DNA of 64,000 bases, from positions 3,658,157 through 3,722,156 of the forward strand of contig NZ_ARVW01000001.1 of NCBI RefSeq assembly GCF_000384315.1. Direction: 5' to 3'. Under the pieces are notes generated by a model. It saw only the letters and a list, made by a program, of their open reading frames with translations, was not told the origin of the DNA and did not search any database. Positions 16,363 through 23,953 of this stretch are shown one piece after another. How positions within the stretch are numbered: position 1 is the stretch's first letter; each line of letters starts with the position of its first letter. The DNA is from Amycolatopsis nigrescens CSC17Ta-90 (GTDB taxonomy: Bacteria > Actinomycetota > Actinomycetes > Mycobacteriales > Pseudonocardiaceae). Position numbers and translations under genes: made by a program.

Positions 16363-17136
16363 ATGACCGTGGCTGAAGGAACAGAATCCTGCTTCTACAT
16401 ATGCCCAATCGGGCCGGCTGACTCGACAACGCGTAAGCGAAGCAACCAGATATTTCAACACATCATCAATGCGACTCTCGCTCCTTTGAATTTTACGGTC
16501 ACGCGTGCTGATCAAATGGACCAATCCGGCATGATCACTTCTCAGATTATCGATGGCCTACTTAACAGTGATCTTGTCATAGCTGACCTGACAGACCACA
16601 ACCCTAACGTGTTTTACGAGTTGGCCGTCCGTCATGCTGTGGCCAAGCCATTCATTCAGATAATTGCAGAGGGTCAAACGGTACCGTTCGACATTCAAGG
16701 TCTGCGCACCATTCTCGTTGACCATCGAGACCTCGACTCAGTTCATGAGGCCAAGCTAACCTTGACCGGAATGGTAGAGAGTATACGTTCAGGAAAGAGT
16801 GTAGAAACACCGCTAACATACACACTAAACATTCAGTCGCTTGCCCAATCGGATGACTCAGAGGCGCGCGGTATAGCTGATATTATTGCGGAGATCCAAG
16901 GCCTTAAGGCAATTATTCGAGGTAGTGATTCATCGAACTCTAGGGCGACTGTTTCAGGGGAGGCCCTAACGGAGACGAGGGCTTACCGTGCTCTTTTGGA
17001 TAAAATGGCCAAGGATGGCCGTTTGTATGCCGATGACCTTAGGTTCTTGATTAGTTTGTCCTCGTCAAGGGAATTAAGAAAGTGGGCAAGCGAGAGAATT
17101 GCAACAGTCTTTGGTGCGGATGAGCCGCCTTTCTGA
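16363..17136 (+). CDS. NDT/TIR-like (nucleoside deoxyribosyltransferase-fold) protein, candidate defence effector
   Basis: The 257-residue protein has an N-terminal alpha/beta domain (about 8-150) with CFYICPIGPADSTTRKRSNQ, RADQMDQSGMITSQIIDGL, VIADLTDHNPNVFYELAVRHAV and PFDIQGLRTILVDHRDL. The D-L-T-x-H-N-P-N-V-F-Y-E-L signature belongs to a broad family with a deoxyribosyltransferase/TIR-like fold; some TIR and NDT-fold proteins cleave NAD or nucleosides in antiphage responses. The conserved Glu in YEL would be the catalytic candidate. The C-terminal ~100 residues are helical and unrecognised. Sampled lines are about 42-45 percent GC with many A/T-ending codons, unlike all neighbours, indicating transfer. 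ATG 16363 is in frame with GTG 16357/16360. Function is inference. Confidence 0.7.
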   Translation: MTVAEGTESCFYICPIGPADSTTRKRSNQIFQHIINATLAPLNFTVTRADQMDQSGMITSQIIDGLLNSDLVIADLTDHNPNVFYELAVRHAVAKPFIQIIAEGQTVPFDIQGLRTILVDHRDLDSVHEAKLTLTGMVESIRSGKSVETPLTYTLNIQSLAQSDDSEARGIADIIAEIQGLKAIIRGSDSSNSRATVSGEALTETRAYRALLDKMAKDGRLYADDLRFLISLSSSRELRKWASERIATVFGADEPPF

Positions 17137-17264
17137 GGTGGTAACATGACGGTTGTAATTCCGGAATAATGTATGTTATTTCAGAAGAATGCGGTGTCGT
17201 TGCAACAGGGCGGTTACGTACCCGTGGCAAAGGATGTTGCGATTGCTGCGTCAGATGACAGGCT

Positions 17265-17720
17265 GTGATTCCACCCCTGCGAATCGCCGGGCCGCCGAGG
17301 TCGCGTGCCGGGGTGCGGACGGTGATCATGCCGCACGCGGTGCGGGCCGAGCTGGTCAAGCACCTGGCCGAGTTCGTGGGGCCGGAGGATGGCGCGTTGC
17401 TGTTCACCGGCAAGAAGGGGTTCGCGGTGCGCCGGCCGAACTTCGCGCAGCTCTCGAAGTGGACGAAGGTGGTGGCGGGCCTCGGACTCAAGGGCCTGCA
17501 CTTCCACGATCTGCGGCACGCGGGCAACGTGTGGGCGTCGAAGGCGGGTATGTCGACCAAGGACCTGATGGCGCGGATGGGTCACGACGACATGCGGGCG
17601 GCGCTGATCTACCAGCGGGCGACCAGTGACGCGGACGAGCGGATCGCGGCGAAGCTCTCAGAGCTCGTCGAAGATCATCGTCAGGGCACCGAAGTTGGTG
17701 ACGAGGACACCGCCGACTGA
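17265..17720 (+). pseudogene. Tyrosine recombinase (integrase) C-terminal remnant
   Basis: About 150 residues of a phage/ICE-type integrase catalytic domain remain: SRAGVRTVIMPHAV, HDLRHAGNVWASKAG (H-x-x-R box), LMARMGHDDMRAALIYQRAT (GH...Y, the Tyr nucleophile region) and a charged tail. The N-terminal arm-binding and core-binding domains and the first catalytic Arg are missing, and no start codon with RBS is near 17265, so it is a broken gene. It lies about 100 bp from the 3' end of tRNA-Gly, the usual target of such integrases. Confidence 0.8.
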
Positions 17721-17753
17721 TGTTGTTGGCATGTTGCTGGAGCGGGTCCTGAA

Positions 17754-17769
17754 ATAGCGGAAGGGGTGC
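17754..17769 (+). repeat. Right copy of a direct repeat flanking the accessory island
   Basis: Identical 16-mer to 15755-15770; it overlaps the left arm of the hairpin at 17761-17794. Confidence 0.6.
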
Positions 17770-17794
17770 TTCCCAAGATCGGGAAGCACCCCTT
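17761..17794. terminator. Hairpin terminator between integrase remnant and tRNA-Gly
   Basis: AAGGGGTGCTTCCC (17761-17774) and GGGAAGCACCCCTT (17781-17794) are perfect 14-bp arms with loop AAGATC. Placed to end both the integrase remnant and the tRNA transcript. Confidence 0.8.
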
Positions 17795-17815
17795 CTGAGC
17801 TGCTAAAACTTGCCT

Positions 17816-17889
17816 TGGAGCGGATGACGGGAATCGAACCCGCGTATTCAGCTTGGGAAGCTGATGTTCTACCATTGAACTACATCCGC
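17816..17889 (-). tRNA. tRNA-Gly (anticodon CCC), CCA encoded
   Basis: On the minus strand a full cloverleaf: acceptor GCGGATG paired with CATCCGC, D arm GTTC/GAAC, anticodon stem TCAGC/GCTGA with loop TTCCCAA, T arm with loop TTCGATT, discriminator T and an encoded CCA (17816-17818). The body is 71 nt. Its 3' end faces the integrase remnant, fitting use as an integration site. Confidence 0.95.
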
Positions 17890-17964
17890 AGCGCTGCGCC
17901 AGCATACACAACGTCCTGCGCGGGCTGTTCAGGTCTCCCTCCCTTGACGCGCGAGCCGACAAGT

Positions 17965-17980
17965 GACAACACTTGTTGTC
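17965..17980. promoter_or_regulatory. Operator-like palindrome before the MpaB-family gene
   Basis: GACAACA-CT-TGTTGTC, perfect 7-bp arms, 25 bp before ATG 18006. TetR-type operator is likely; no regulator gene is adjacent. Confidence 0.5.
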
Positions 17981-18005
17981 TCCCCATCCACCGGAGGTGC
18001 GCGGT

Positions 18006-19223
18006 ATGGACGAGCGACTGCCCGATCCCGAGTTGTTCCGCACGGCCGGGTTCCGGCTCGCGTCGCGGTTGTTCGTGCGGGGTGACATCCGGGCGGACGA
18101 ACGGCAGCTCAGGCGGCTGCGGGAGTTCGCGCAGGCCGAGGATCCGCTGGCCGACGCGGTGGTGGCGATGATTCAGCGGCGCGAGTCCGGTGAGGGGCGG
18201 GCGCTGTTCGAGCGGGCGCTGGCCGAAGGGATCGAGGCGGTCGAGGACGCGCCGGAGGAGCTGGTCGCGTTCTTCGGCTCGGTCGGGGCGACGCCGTACT
18301 GGGTGGACATGGCGCGGGTGGACCGCGGCGCGCGGGCGATAACGCGGGTCGGGGTGCTCGGGCTGTTCCCGCTCAGCGACATGTCGCTGATGGGCGGCTA
18401 CCTCGCCTCCCGCGCGACCAAGTCGCTGGTCGGCACCGGCGAGATCGAATATATGGCGACAAAGCGACTGCTCGAGACGGCGACCTGGTGGATCCACGTG
18501 ACCACCCCCGGCCGGCTCCGCCGCGGCGAGCGTGGGTACGCGTCGGCGTTGCGGGTGCGGTTGGTGCACGCGCACGTCCGCGCGGCGATGAACCGGCGGG
18601 CGGACTGGGACTACGCGGCATGGGACCGGCCGATCAACCAGGTGCAGACCGCCGGCACCCTGCTGCTCTTCTCGCTGGTCTTCGTGTTCGGCACCCAGCT
18701 GCTTGGCATCCGCTACACCGAGCGCGAGCGCGGCGACATCCTGCACCTCTGGCGCTACGTCGGCTGGCTGATGGGGGTCGACGAGGAGCTCCTGCCCGCC
18801 AGCGAGGCGGACGCCTGGCGCCTGCTCTGGCTGCTCGCGGCCACCGAATTCATCCCCGACGACGACTCCAAACGCCTGGCCAGGGCGCTGGTGAAAACCC
18901 ACGAAGAGGTCGGCAACGGCCGTGGCGCGGCCGGCAAGGTGCTCGCGCACGTCTCGGTCCGGCTGCACTCCTCGATCAGCAGGCTGGTGCTCGGCAAGGC
19001 CAACGCCGACTACCTCGAACTGCCCAACGACCCGATCGCGCAGGGCGCGGTGCTCACCGCGGCGGCGGTCAACTTCGCCGCGGAGACCCTTCGCCGCCAC
19101 ATTCCCGGCGCCACCGCCCTGCAGGAACGCATCGGCCGCGCCGGGCGGCGGTCCTACGTCCGGCGCATCGGACGGCTCTTCGAACCGGACACCAGCTACG
19201 CCAAGCACATGCGCGCCGCCTGA
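18006..19223 (+). CDS. Oxygenase MpaB family protein (DUF2236)
   Basis: The 405-residue protein matches DUF2236, the family of MpaB and latex-clearing Lcp heme oxygenases: VGATPYWVD, LVHAHVRAAM, RPINQVQTAGTLLLFS and WRYVGWLMGVDEELLP. The His in LVHAHVR and the conserved Arg/Thr pattern fit the heme pocket. Substrate unknown. ATG 18006 follows GGAGGTGC. A perfect palindrome at 17965 suggests a repressor. Only short hydrophobic stretches are present, so it is probably cytoplasmic. Confidence 0.85.
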   Translation: MDERLPDPELFRTAGFRLASRLFVRGDIRADERQLRRLREFAQAEDPLADAVVAMIQRRESGEGRALFERALAEGIEAVEDAPEELVAFFGSVGATPYWVDMARVDRGARAITRVGVLGLFPLSDMSLMGGYLASRATKSLVGTGEIEYMATKRLLETATWWIHVTTPGRLRRGERGYASALRVRLVHAHVRAAMNRRADWDYAAWDRPINQVQTAGTLLLFSLVFVFGTQLLGIRYTERERGDILHLWRYVGWLMGVDEELLPASEADAWRLLWLLAATEFIPDDDSKRLARALVKTHEEVGNGRGAAGKVLAHVSVRLHSSISRLVLGKANADYLELPNDPIAQGAVLTAAAVNFAAETLRRHIPGATALQERIGRAGRRSYVRRIGRLFEPDTSYAKHMRAA

Positions 19224-19245
19224 GCACCGCCGAGAATCCGCCGGA

Positions 19246-19251
19246 TAGGCT
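19246..19251 (+). promoter_or_regulatory. -10 hexamer for dcd, probably leaderless
   Basis: TAGGCT ends 6 nt before GTG 19258 with no RBS. Confidence 0.4.
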
Positions 19252-19257
19252 GCCCTG

Positions 19258-19842
19258 GTGCTGCTCAGTGACCGTGACCTTCGCAAAGAGCTCGACGCCG
19301 GCCGCGTCGTCGTCGACCCCTTCGATCCGGCGATGCTGCAGCCGTCCAGTATCGACGTGCGGCTGGACCGCTTCTTCCGGGTGTTCGACAACTCGAAGTA
19401 CACCCACATCGACCCGCAGCTCCAGCAGGACGAGCTGACCTCGCTGGTGGAGAAGGAGGGCGAAGACCCCTTCGTGCTGCACCCCGGCGAGTTCGTGCTC
19501 GGCTCCACCTTCGAACTGCTCACCCTGCCGGACGACCTGGCCGGGCGGCTGGAGGGCAAGTCCTCACTCGGCCGCCTCGGCCTGCTGACGCACTCCACCG
19601 CCGGGTTCATCGACCCCGGCTTCTCCGGCCACATCACCCTCGAGCTGTCGAACGTGGCCAACCTGCCGATCACGCTCTGGCCCGGCATGAAGATCGGCCA
19701 GCTCTGCCTGTTCCGGCTGACCAGCGCCGCCGAGTTCCCCTACGGCTCCACCCAGGCCGGCTCGCGCTACCAGGGGCAGCGCGGCCCGACGCCGAGCCGC
19801 GCCTACCGGAACTTCCACCGGGTGGACACCTGGCGGTCGTGA
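19258..19842 (+). CDS. dcd: dCTP deaminase (probably bifunctional dCTP deaminase/dUTPase)
   Basis: The 194-residue trimeric enzyme deaminates dCTP in dTMP synthesis. Family motifs are [27 protein letters not shown] and [18 protein letters not shown] with the catalytic Glu region, then a C-terminal [10 protein letters not shown] lid. The [10 protein letters not shown] block matches the Mycobacterium tuberculosis bifunctional enzyme that makes dUMP directly, so bifunctionality is likely but not proven. The start codon is GTG. The TGA stop and the last Ser codon are part of palindrome A at 19836. Confidence 0.93.
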   Translation: MLLSDRDLRKELDAGRVVVDPFDPAMLQPSSIDVRLDRFFRVFDNSKYTHIDPQLQQDELTSLVEKEGEDPFVLHPGEFVLGSTFELLTLPDDLAGRLEGKSSLGRLGLLTHSTAGFIDPGFSGHITLELSNVANLPITLWPGMKIGQLCLFRLTSAAEFPYGSTQAGSRYQGQRGPTPSRAYRNFHRVDTWRS

Positions 19843-19881
19843 GTGAAAAGTGTTGCCCCAGCAACACAAATCACTCACGAC
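19836..19881. terminator. Palindrome family A, second copy, spanning two convergent stop codons
   Basis: Arms 19836-19856 and 19861-19881 (21 nt, three mismatches in the middle) enclose CCCA. TGA of dcd (19840-19842) lies in the left arm and the stop of the opposing hydrolase gene (19875-19877) in the right arm, so the repeat encodes Ser-stop for both genes. Confidence 0.8.
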
Positions 19882-21401
19882 GCCGGTATGTCCAGCCAGC
19901 CGCCTTCGGTGAACGAGATCGTGCTCCCGAGCTGGTCCTTGTCGGCGTAGAGCAGGTCCTTGGTGTCGGCGACCAGCGCCAGCCGGTGCCCGGCCGGGAG
20001 GTCGTAGGCCTCGGCTTCCAGCGCCAGGTCGATCGGCAGCGGCTCGCCGGGCGTGACACCGGAGTAGCTGTAGGGCGCGTGCGTGATCAGCGCGCCGGCA
20101 CCGAAGGCGTCGACGTCGTACAGGTACGCCACCACCGTGCCGCTGCTCGCGCTGGGGGTGGCGGTGAGGTGCACCCGCGGGGTGCCGCGAAGCCGTTGCG
20201 GCCGCGCGTTCACCGGGCCCTGCCAGACCGCGCCGGTGCCGGGCAGCACGGTGGGCAGCAGCAGCGGCGGCCGCACCCCGGTGAACTGGGCCAGCGCGTT
20301 GGACAGCACCGCCACCCCGCCGTGCGCCGGACTGTCCACACCGGACAGAACAGGCCCGCGGGCGCCGAGCGGGATCCGGTCGGCCCGCCGGGACACGCTC
20401 GCCCAGTCCGGGTAGCTCTCGGTGGCCCGTGCGCTGGTGGTCAGCTTGACCGCCGGTTCGCGTTGGATGCCGGTGTCCTGGCCGGCCAGGTAATGATCGA
20501 ACCAGCGGCCGACGCTGTCCCAGACCGGGTTCGGGATGCCGAGCAGGCCGCTGATCTCCGCGGTGGCGTGATCGCCAGGGGCCAGCTCCAGCCGTTTCGG
20601 CAGGTCGAGTTTCTCGAAGAAGCCGGTCAGCTGGTTCGGGCCGAAAATGCTCTCCCCCAACGCGTTCGCAAGCAGCACGGCCGGCTTGTTGCGGTTGAGC
20701 GCGTCCAGGTAGGTGATCGGCGAACGTTCGCGGGCGAAGGCGAGTGAGCGTTCCCGGTTCTGGTCGGTGAGCGCGTCCGCGAAGAGCTGGAGCTGTTCCG
20801 GGCGCAGCCGTGCGGTGGGCAGCCCGCCGAGGCCGAGCGCGAGCAGCACCTGTGCGCGCGGGGTGCCGTTGAAGCTGAGCGTCGGCACCAGGTCGCCCCA
20901 GGTGGACAGCGAGCCGACCGCCCTGATCCGCGGATCGCGGGCGGCGCCGAGCAGGCTCAGCCCGGAGCCGAGCGAGACGCCGGACGCGCCGATCCGCGCC
21001 GGGTCGGCCGAAGTGTTCGCGATCAGCCAGTCCAGCACGGTCGAGACGTCCGCCTGGTCCTCTTCGCCGGCGATGTCGGTCTGGCCGCCGGAGTCCTGCA
21101 CGCCGCGGGTCGTGTAGGAGAGCACGACGTAGCCGCGCTGGGCGAACTTCGCGGCCTGCGCCAGGTACTCGTAGTTGCCCTGCGTCCAGCTGTTGATGAA
21201 CACCACCGCCGGATGCGGGCCGGGGGTGCCGGGTTCGATGACGTTGGCACCGAGCGTCACCCCGCCGGCCGCTGGTATCCGAACATAGCGGATACCAGCA
21301 GGAGTGCCGGTATCTTGCGCGCTCGCCAGCGCGGTGGTGCTGCTGCCGACGAGTGCGAGAAGTAAGGAGAGCAACAAGAAAATCCGGCTGGATCGGCGCA
21401 C
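19875..21401 (-). CDS. Secreted CocE/NonD family alpha/beta hydrolase
   Basis: The 508-residue protein has a signal peptide (RRSSRIFLLLSLLLALVGSS, cleavage near ALA-SA). Its S15-type hydrolase fold shows VVFINSWTQGNYEY, YTTRGVQDSGG, nucleophile elbow GASGVSLGSG and the late D-H region LAPGDHAT. A C-terminal beta-rich domain (about 400-508) resembles the X-Pro dipeptidyl-peptidase jelly roll. It may be an esterase or a dipeptidyl peptidase. GTG 21401 is chosen because AGGGAGGT lies 8 nt upstream. Confidence 0.83.
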   Translation of the reverse strand: MRRSSRIFLLLSLLLALVGSSTTALASAQDTGTPAGIRYVRIPAAGGVTLGANVIEPGTPGPHPAVVFINSWTQGNYEYLAQAAKFAQRGYVVLSYTTRGVQDSGGQTDIAGEEDQADVSTVLDWLIANTSADPARIGASGVSLGSGLSLLGAARDPRIRAVGSLSTWGDLVPTLSFNGTPRAQVLLALGLGGLPTARLRPEQLQLFADALTDQNRERSLAFARERSPITYLDALNRNKPAVLLANALGESIFGPNQLTGFFEKLDLPKRLELAPGDHATAEISGLLGIPNPVWDSVGRWFDHYLAGQDTGIQREPAVKLTTSARATESYPDWASVSRRADRIPLGARGPVLSGVDSPAHGGVAVLSNALAQFTGVRPPLLLPTVLPGTGAVWQGPVNARPQRLRGTPRVHLTATPSASSGTVVAYLYDVDAFGAGALITHAPYSYSGVTPGEPLPIDLALEAEAYDLPAGHRLALVADTKDLLYADKDQLGSTISFTEGGWLDIPAS

Positions 21402-21544
21402 GGCTGAGTACCTCCCTGGTGCGGGCAACGCTGCCCGGCAACCCGAGGGAGCTTATATACGTTCAGGTATGCATGTAAATATCGAAGCCGATGCCTACCT
21501 TGGGCGGTTCCTGGTTTCACTCTTTAGTGGTAATTTTCCGCGCC

Positions 21545-22252
21545 GTGCCCAGCCTGAGTCGTCGCCGTCAGTCACAGCTCGTCGTACTCAGCGTGCTGGC
21601 CGGTGTCGGCCTCGCCGCCGGCGGCTATCTGGTCACCCGCCCGTCGACGACCACGCCGGTGATGGCCGTCGCGGCGGCGACCCCGGCGCCCGCCTGGGCC
21701 GCGACCCCACTCGGCTCGATGACCGGTGTCCCTGCCCTGCCCAGCCAGAGCATCCCGCCCCTCACGCCCCCGCCGGTGTCCTCATCCACCGCTCCCGCGA
21801 GCAGCACGTCCGCTCCGGTCACCTCCACCGAAAAGCCGAAGCCGAGCACCGAACCGCCGAAGCCGAAGGCCGCGTCCGCCCCGCCGTCGGCCGCCGGCGA
21901 GGTGCTCACGCTGGTCAACAAGGCCAGGGCCGAGGCGGGCTGCTCCCCGGTTTCCACCGACGCGCGGCTGGTCACCGCCGCGCAGAAGCACAGCGACGAC
22001 ATGGCCGCGCGCGACTACTTCTCGCACACCACCCCGGAAGGCGTCTCCTTCGCCGAGCGCATCCGCGAAGCCGGCTACGGCAAGCCCGGCGCGGAGAACA
22101 TTGCGAAGGGGCAGGCCACCGCGGCGCAGGTGATGTCCTCCTGGATGAACTCGGACGGGCATCGCCGCAACATCCTGAACTGCTCCCTCGGCAAGCTCGG
22201 CGTCGGCGTCAACACCGCCGGCCGGCTGTGGACCCAGGACTTCGGCTACTGA
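21545..22252 (+). CDS. Secreted or membrane-anchored CAP (SCP/PR1-like) domain protein
   Basis: The 235-residue protein has an N-terminal hydrophobic anchor (QLVVLSVLAGVGLAAGGYLV), a Pro/Ser/Thr-rich wall-spanning linker (about 45-115) and a C-terminal CAP domain with VNKARAEAGCSPVS, AAQKHSDDMAARDYFSHTTP, GAENIAKG and HRRNIL. The domain is extracellular; its activity is unknown. GTG 21545 is preferred over ATG 21491 because the upstream 54 nt are AT-rich and unlike coding sequence, though no RBS decides it. Confidence 0.83.
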   Translation: MPSLSRRRQSQLVVLSVLAGVGLAAGGYLVTRPSTTTPVMAVAAATPAPAWAATPLGSMTGVPALPSQSIPPLTPPPVSSSTAPASSTSAPVTSTEKPKPSTEPPKPKAASAPPSAAGEVLTLVNKARAEAGCSPVSTDARLVTAAQKHSDDMAARDYFSHTTPEGVSFAERIREAGYGKPGAENIAKGQATAAQVMSSWMNSDGHRRNILNCSLGKLGVGVNTAGRLWTQDFGY

Positions 22253-22292
22253 ACTGACCCTCAGTGCTCATGCGGGGCACCCGCACCCGATC

Positions 22293-22330
22293 GATGGGGG
22301 CATGCGCAAAAAGCCTCGCATGCCCCCATC
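22293..22330. terminator. Hairpin between convergent genes
   Basis: GATGGGGGCATGCG (22293-22306) pairs perfectly with CGCATGCCCCCATC (22317-22330). The right arm abuts the stop codon of the opposing enoyl-CoA hydratase. Confidence 0.8.
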
Positions 22331-23098
22331 TCAGATCGCGCTGAAATCGCCGTGCCGGCCGGCGCCCTCGGCGAACCTGCGGGCGCCGGCCAAGGTGTCC
22401 GCGGAGGCCGAGACCATGCCGTGCCGGAACTCGTTCGCGATCGCCGCGTCCTCCGCCATGCCGTCCTGTTCCAGCAGGGACAACCGGTCCTGGCGCAGGC
22501 AGGTCTGCGGGAACCTGGCCAGGTCCGCGGCCAGCTGCTCGGCCGCCTGCCGCGCCTCGCCGGGCAGCACCACCCGGTTGACCAGTCCCATCGCCAGCGC
22601 CTCCTCGGCGTTCACCGCGCGCCCGGTCAGGGTCAGGTCCATCGCGTGGCTGACGCCGATCAACCTGGGCAGCCGGACCGTGCCGCCGTCCACCAGCGGC
22701 ACGCCCCAGCGGCGGCAGAACACACCGAGCACCGCGTCATCCTCGGCGATTCGGAGGTCGCACCACAGCGCCAGCTCCAGACCACCCGCCACGGCGTGCC
22801 CGGAAATGGCCGCGAGCACCGGCTTGCCCAGCTTCATCCTGGTCGGGCCCATCGGGCCGTCGCCGTCCTCGGCCAGCCGGTTGCTCCGCTCGGTGCCGAG
22901 TGCCTTGAGGTCCGCGCCGGCGCAGAACGTGCCGCCCTCACCCCACAGCACCGCGACGGCGGCGTCCGGATCGGCGTCGAACTCGCGAAACGCCGCCGCC
23001 AGCGCGGCCGCGGTGGGGCCGTCCACCGCGTTGCGCTTCTCCGGGCTGCACAGGATGACCGTGGTGACCGGGCCGTTCCGCTCCACGCGTACCGACAT
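22331..23098 (-). CDS. Enoyl-CoA hydratase/isomerase family protein
   Basis: The 255-residue crotonase-fold protein has the CoA/oxyanion motifs FCAGADLKAL and ISGHAVAGGLELALWCDLRI, and a conserved acidic residue in GVPLVDGGTVRLPRL. It probably hydrates 2-enoyl-CoA or acts on a related CoA ester. It is the last gene of a minus-strand operon; its ATG directly follows the previous stop (TAGATG) and the RBS GGAGGG lies within the upstream gene's end, so the two are translationally linked. Confidence 0.87.
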   Translation of the reverse strand: MSVRVERNGPVTTVILCSPEKRNAVDGPTAAALAAAFREFDADPDAAVAVLWGEGGTFCAGADLKALGTERSNRLAEDGDGPMGPTRMKLGKPVLAAISGHAVAGGLELALWCDLRIAEDDAVLGVFCRRWGVPLVDGGTVRLPRLIGVSHAMDLTLTGRAVNAEEALAMGLVNRVVLPGEARQAAEQLAADLARFPQTCLRQDRLSLLEQDGMAEDAAIANEFRHGMVSASADTLAGARRFAEGAGRHGDFSAI

Positions 23099-23953
23099 CT
23101 AACCCTCCTGGGTTCGCTGAGGCCGGGAACCGTAGTCCCCGAAGGGGTCGTCGCGCTCGCGGACCGCCTGCCGGAACCCGATCGCGCCGGCCCGCGCGAC
23201 GAAGTCCCGGCCCTCCCTGGTGTGCCGCGCGACCCCGTCCAGGAAGGTGCCGAGCGTGCGCGACGAGGCGAAACCCATGTTCTCCACGGTCTGGTTGCAC
23301 AGCAGCTTGAGCATTTCGAGCTGGTTGCCGGGCAGTTTCGCCATCCGCTTCGCCAGCGCCATGGCGTGCGCGGGCAGCTCGTCGTCCGGCACGCATTCGG
23401 CGATCAGGCCGATGTCGGCCGCGGTCCGCGCGGGAATCTCGTCGCCGGTGAGCAGGTAGCGCTTCGCTTTCTCGAAGCCCATCCGGTACACCCACATCGC
23501 GGTGGTCGGGGTGCCCCACACCCTGGCCGGCGGGTAGCCGAACACCGCGTTCTCCGCGGCCACGATCACGTCCGAGCAGAGCACCAGGTCGGTGCCACCG
23601 GCAATACACCAGCCGTGTACCGCGGCGATCGTCGGCTTAGCCGCGTACCAGAGCTTCATGTACACATCTACGAAGGACGACATCAGCCGGTAGTCCATCG
23701 CCGAGTCCCAGACCGTGTCCGAGCCGTCCTCGGCGGCCTGCATCTCGGTGGACCAGTCCAGCCCGTAGCCGGCGCAGAACGCAGGGCCGTCCGCGCGCAG
23801 CAGCATCACCCGCACTTCGGGATCGGCGTCCGCCTCGTCGACGGCCGCGGCCAGCGCATCACGAAGTTCCGGGGTGATCGTGTTGTAGCGCTCCGGCCTG
23901 GCCAGGACGATCGACCGGACCCCGTCCTCGGTCTCGGTGCGGATGGGGGTCAC
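23099..23953 (-). CDS. Enoyl-CoA hydratase family protein (long form)
   Basis: The 284-residue crotonase-family protein has FCAGYGLDW, VHGWCIAGGTDLVLCSDVIV and FGYPPARVWGTP. An insertion around VWDSAMDYRLMSSFVDVYMK marks a subgroup often annotated crotonase/enoyl-CoA hydratase. GTG 23953 overlaps the upstream dehydrogenase stop by 4 nt (GTGA), so translation is coupled. Together with the next hydratase it would process the product of the adjacent acyl-CoA dehydrogenase; the substrate chain is not determined. Confidence 0.86.
   Translation of the reverse strand: MTPIRTETEDGVRSIVLARPERYNTITPELRDALAAAVDEADADPEVRVMLLRADGPAFCAGYGLDWSTEMQAAEDGSDTVWDSAMDYRLMSSFVDVYMKLWYAAKPTIAAVHGWCIAGGTDLVLCSDVIVAAENAVFGYPPARVWGTPTTAMWVYRMGFEKAKRYLLTGDEIPARTAADIGLIAECVPDDELPAHAMALAKRMAKLPGNQLEMLKLLCNQTVENMGFASSRTLGTFLDGVARHTREGRDFVARAGAIGFRQAVRERDDPFGDYGSRPQRTQEG

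Noticed and set aside
17163..17264. 33-residue ORF (starting MLFQKNAVSL) between the NDT/TIR-like gene and the integrase remnant
   Set aside because: No RBS, no recognised family and no base-composition support; more likely remnant sequence.
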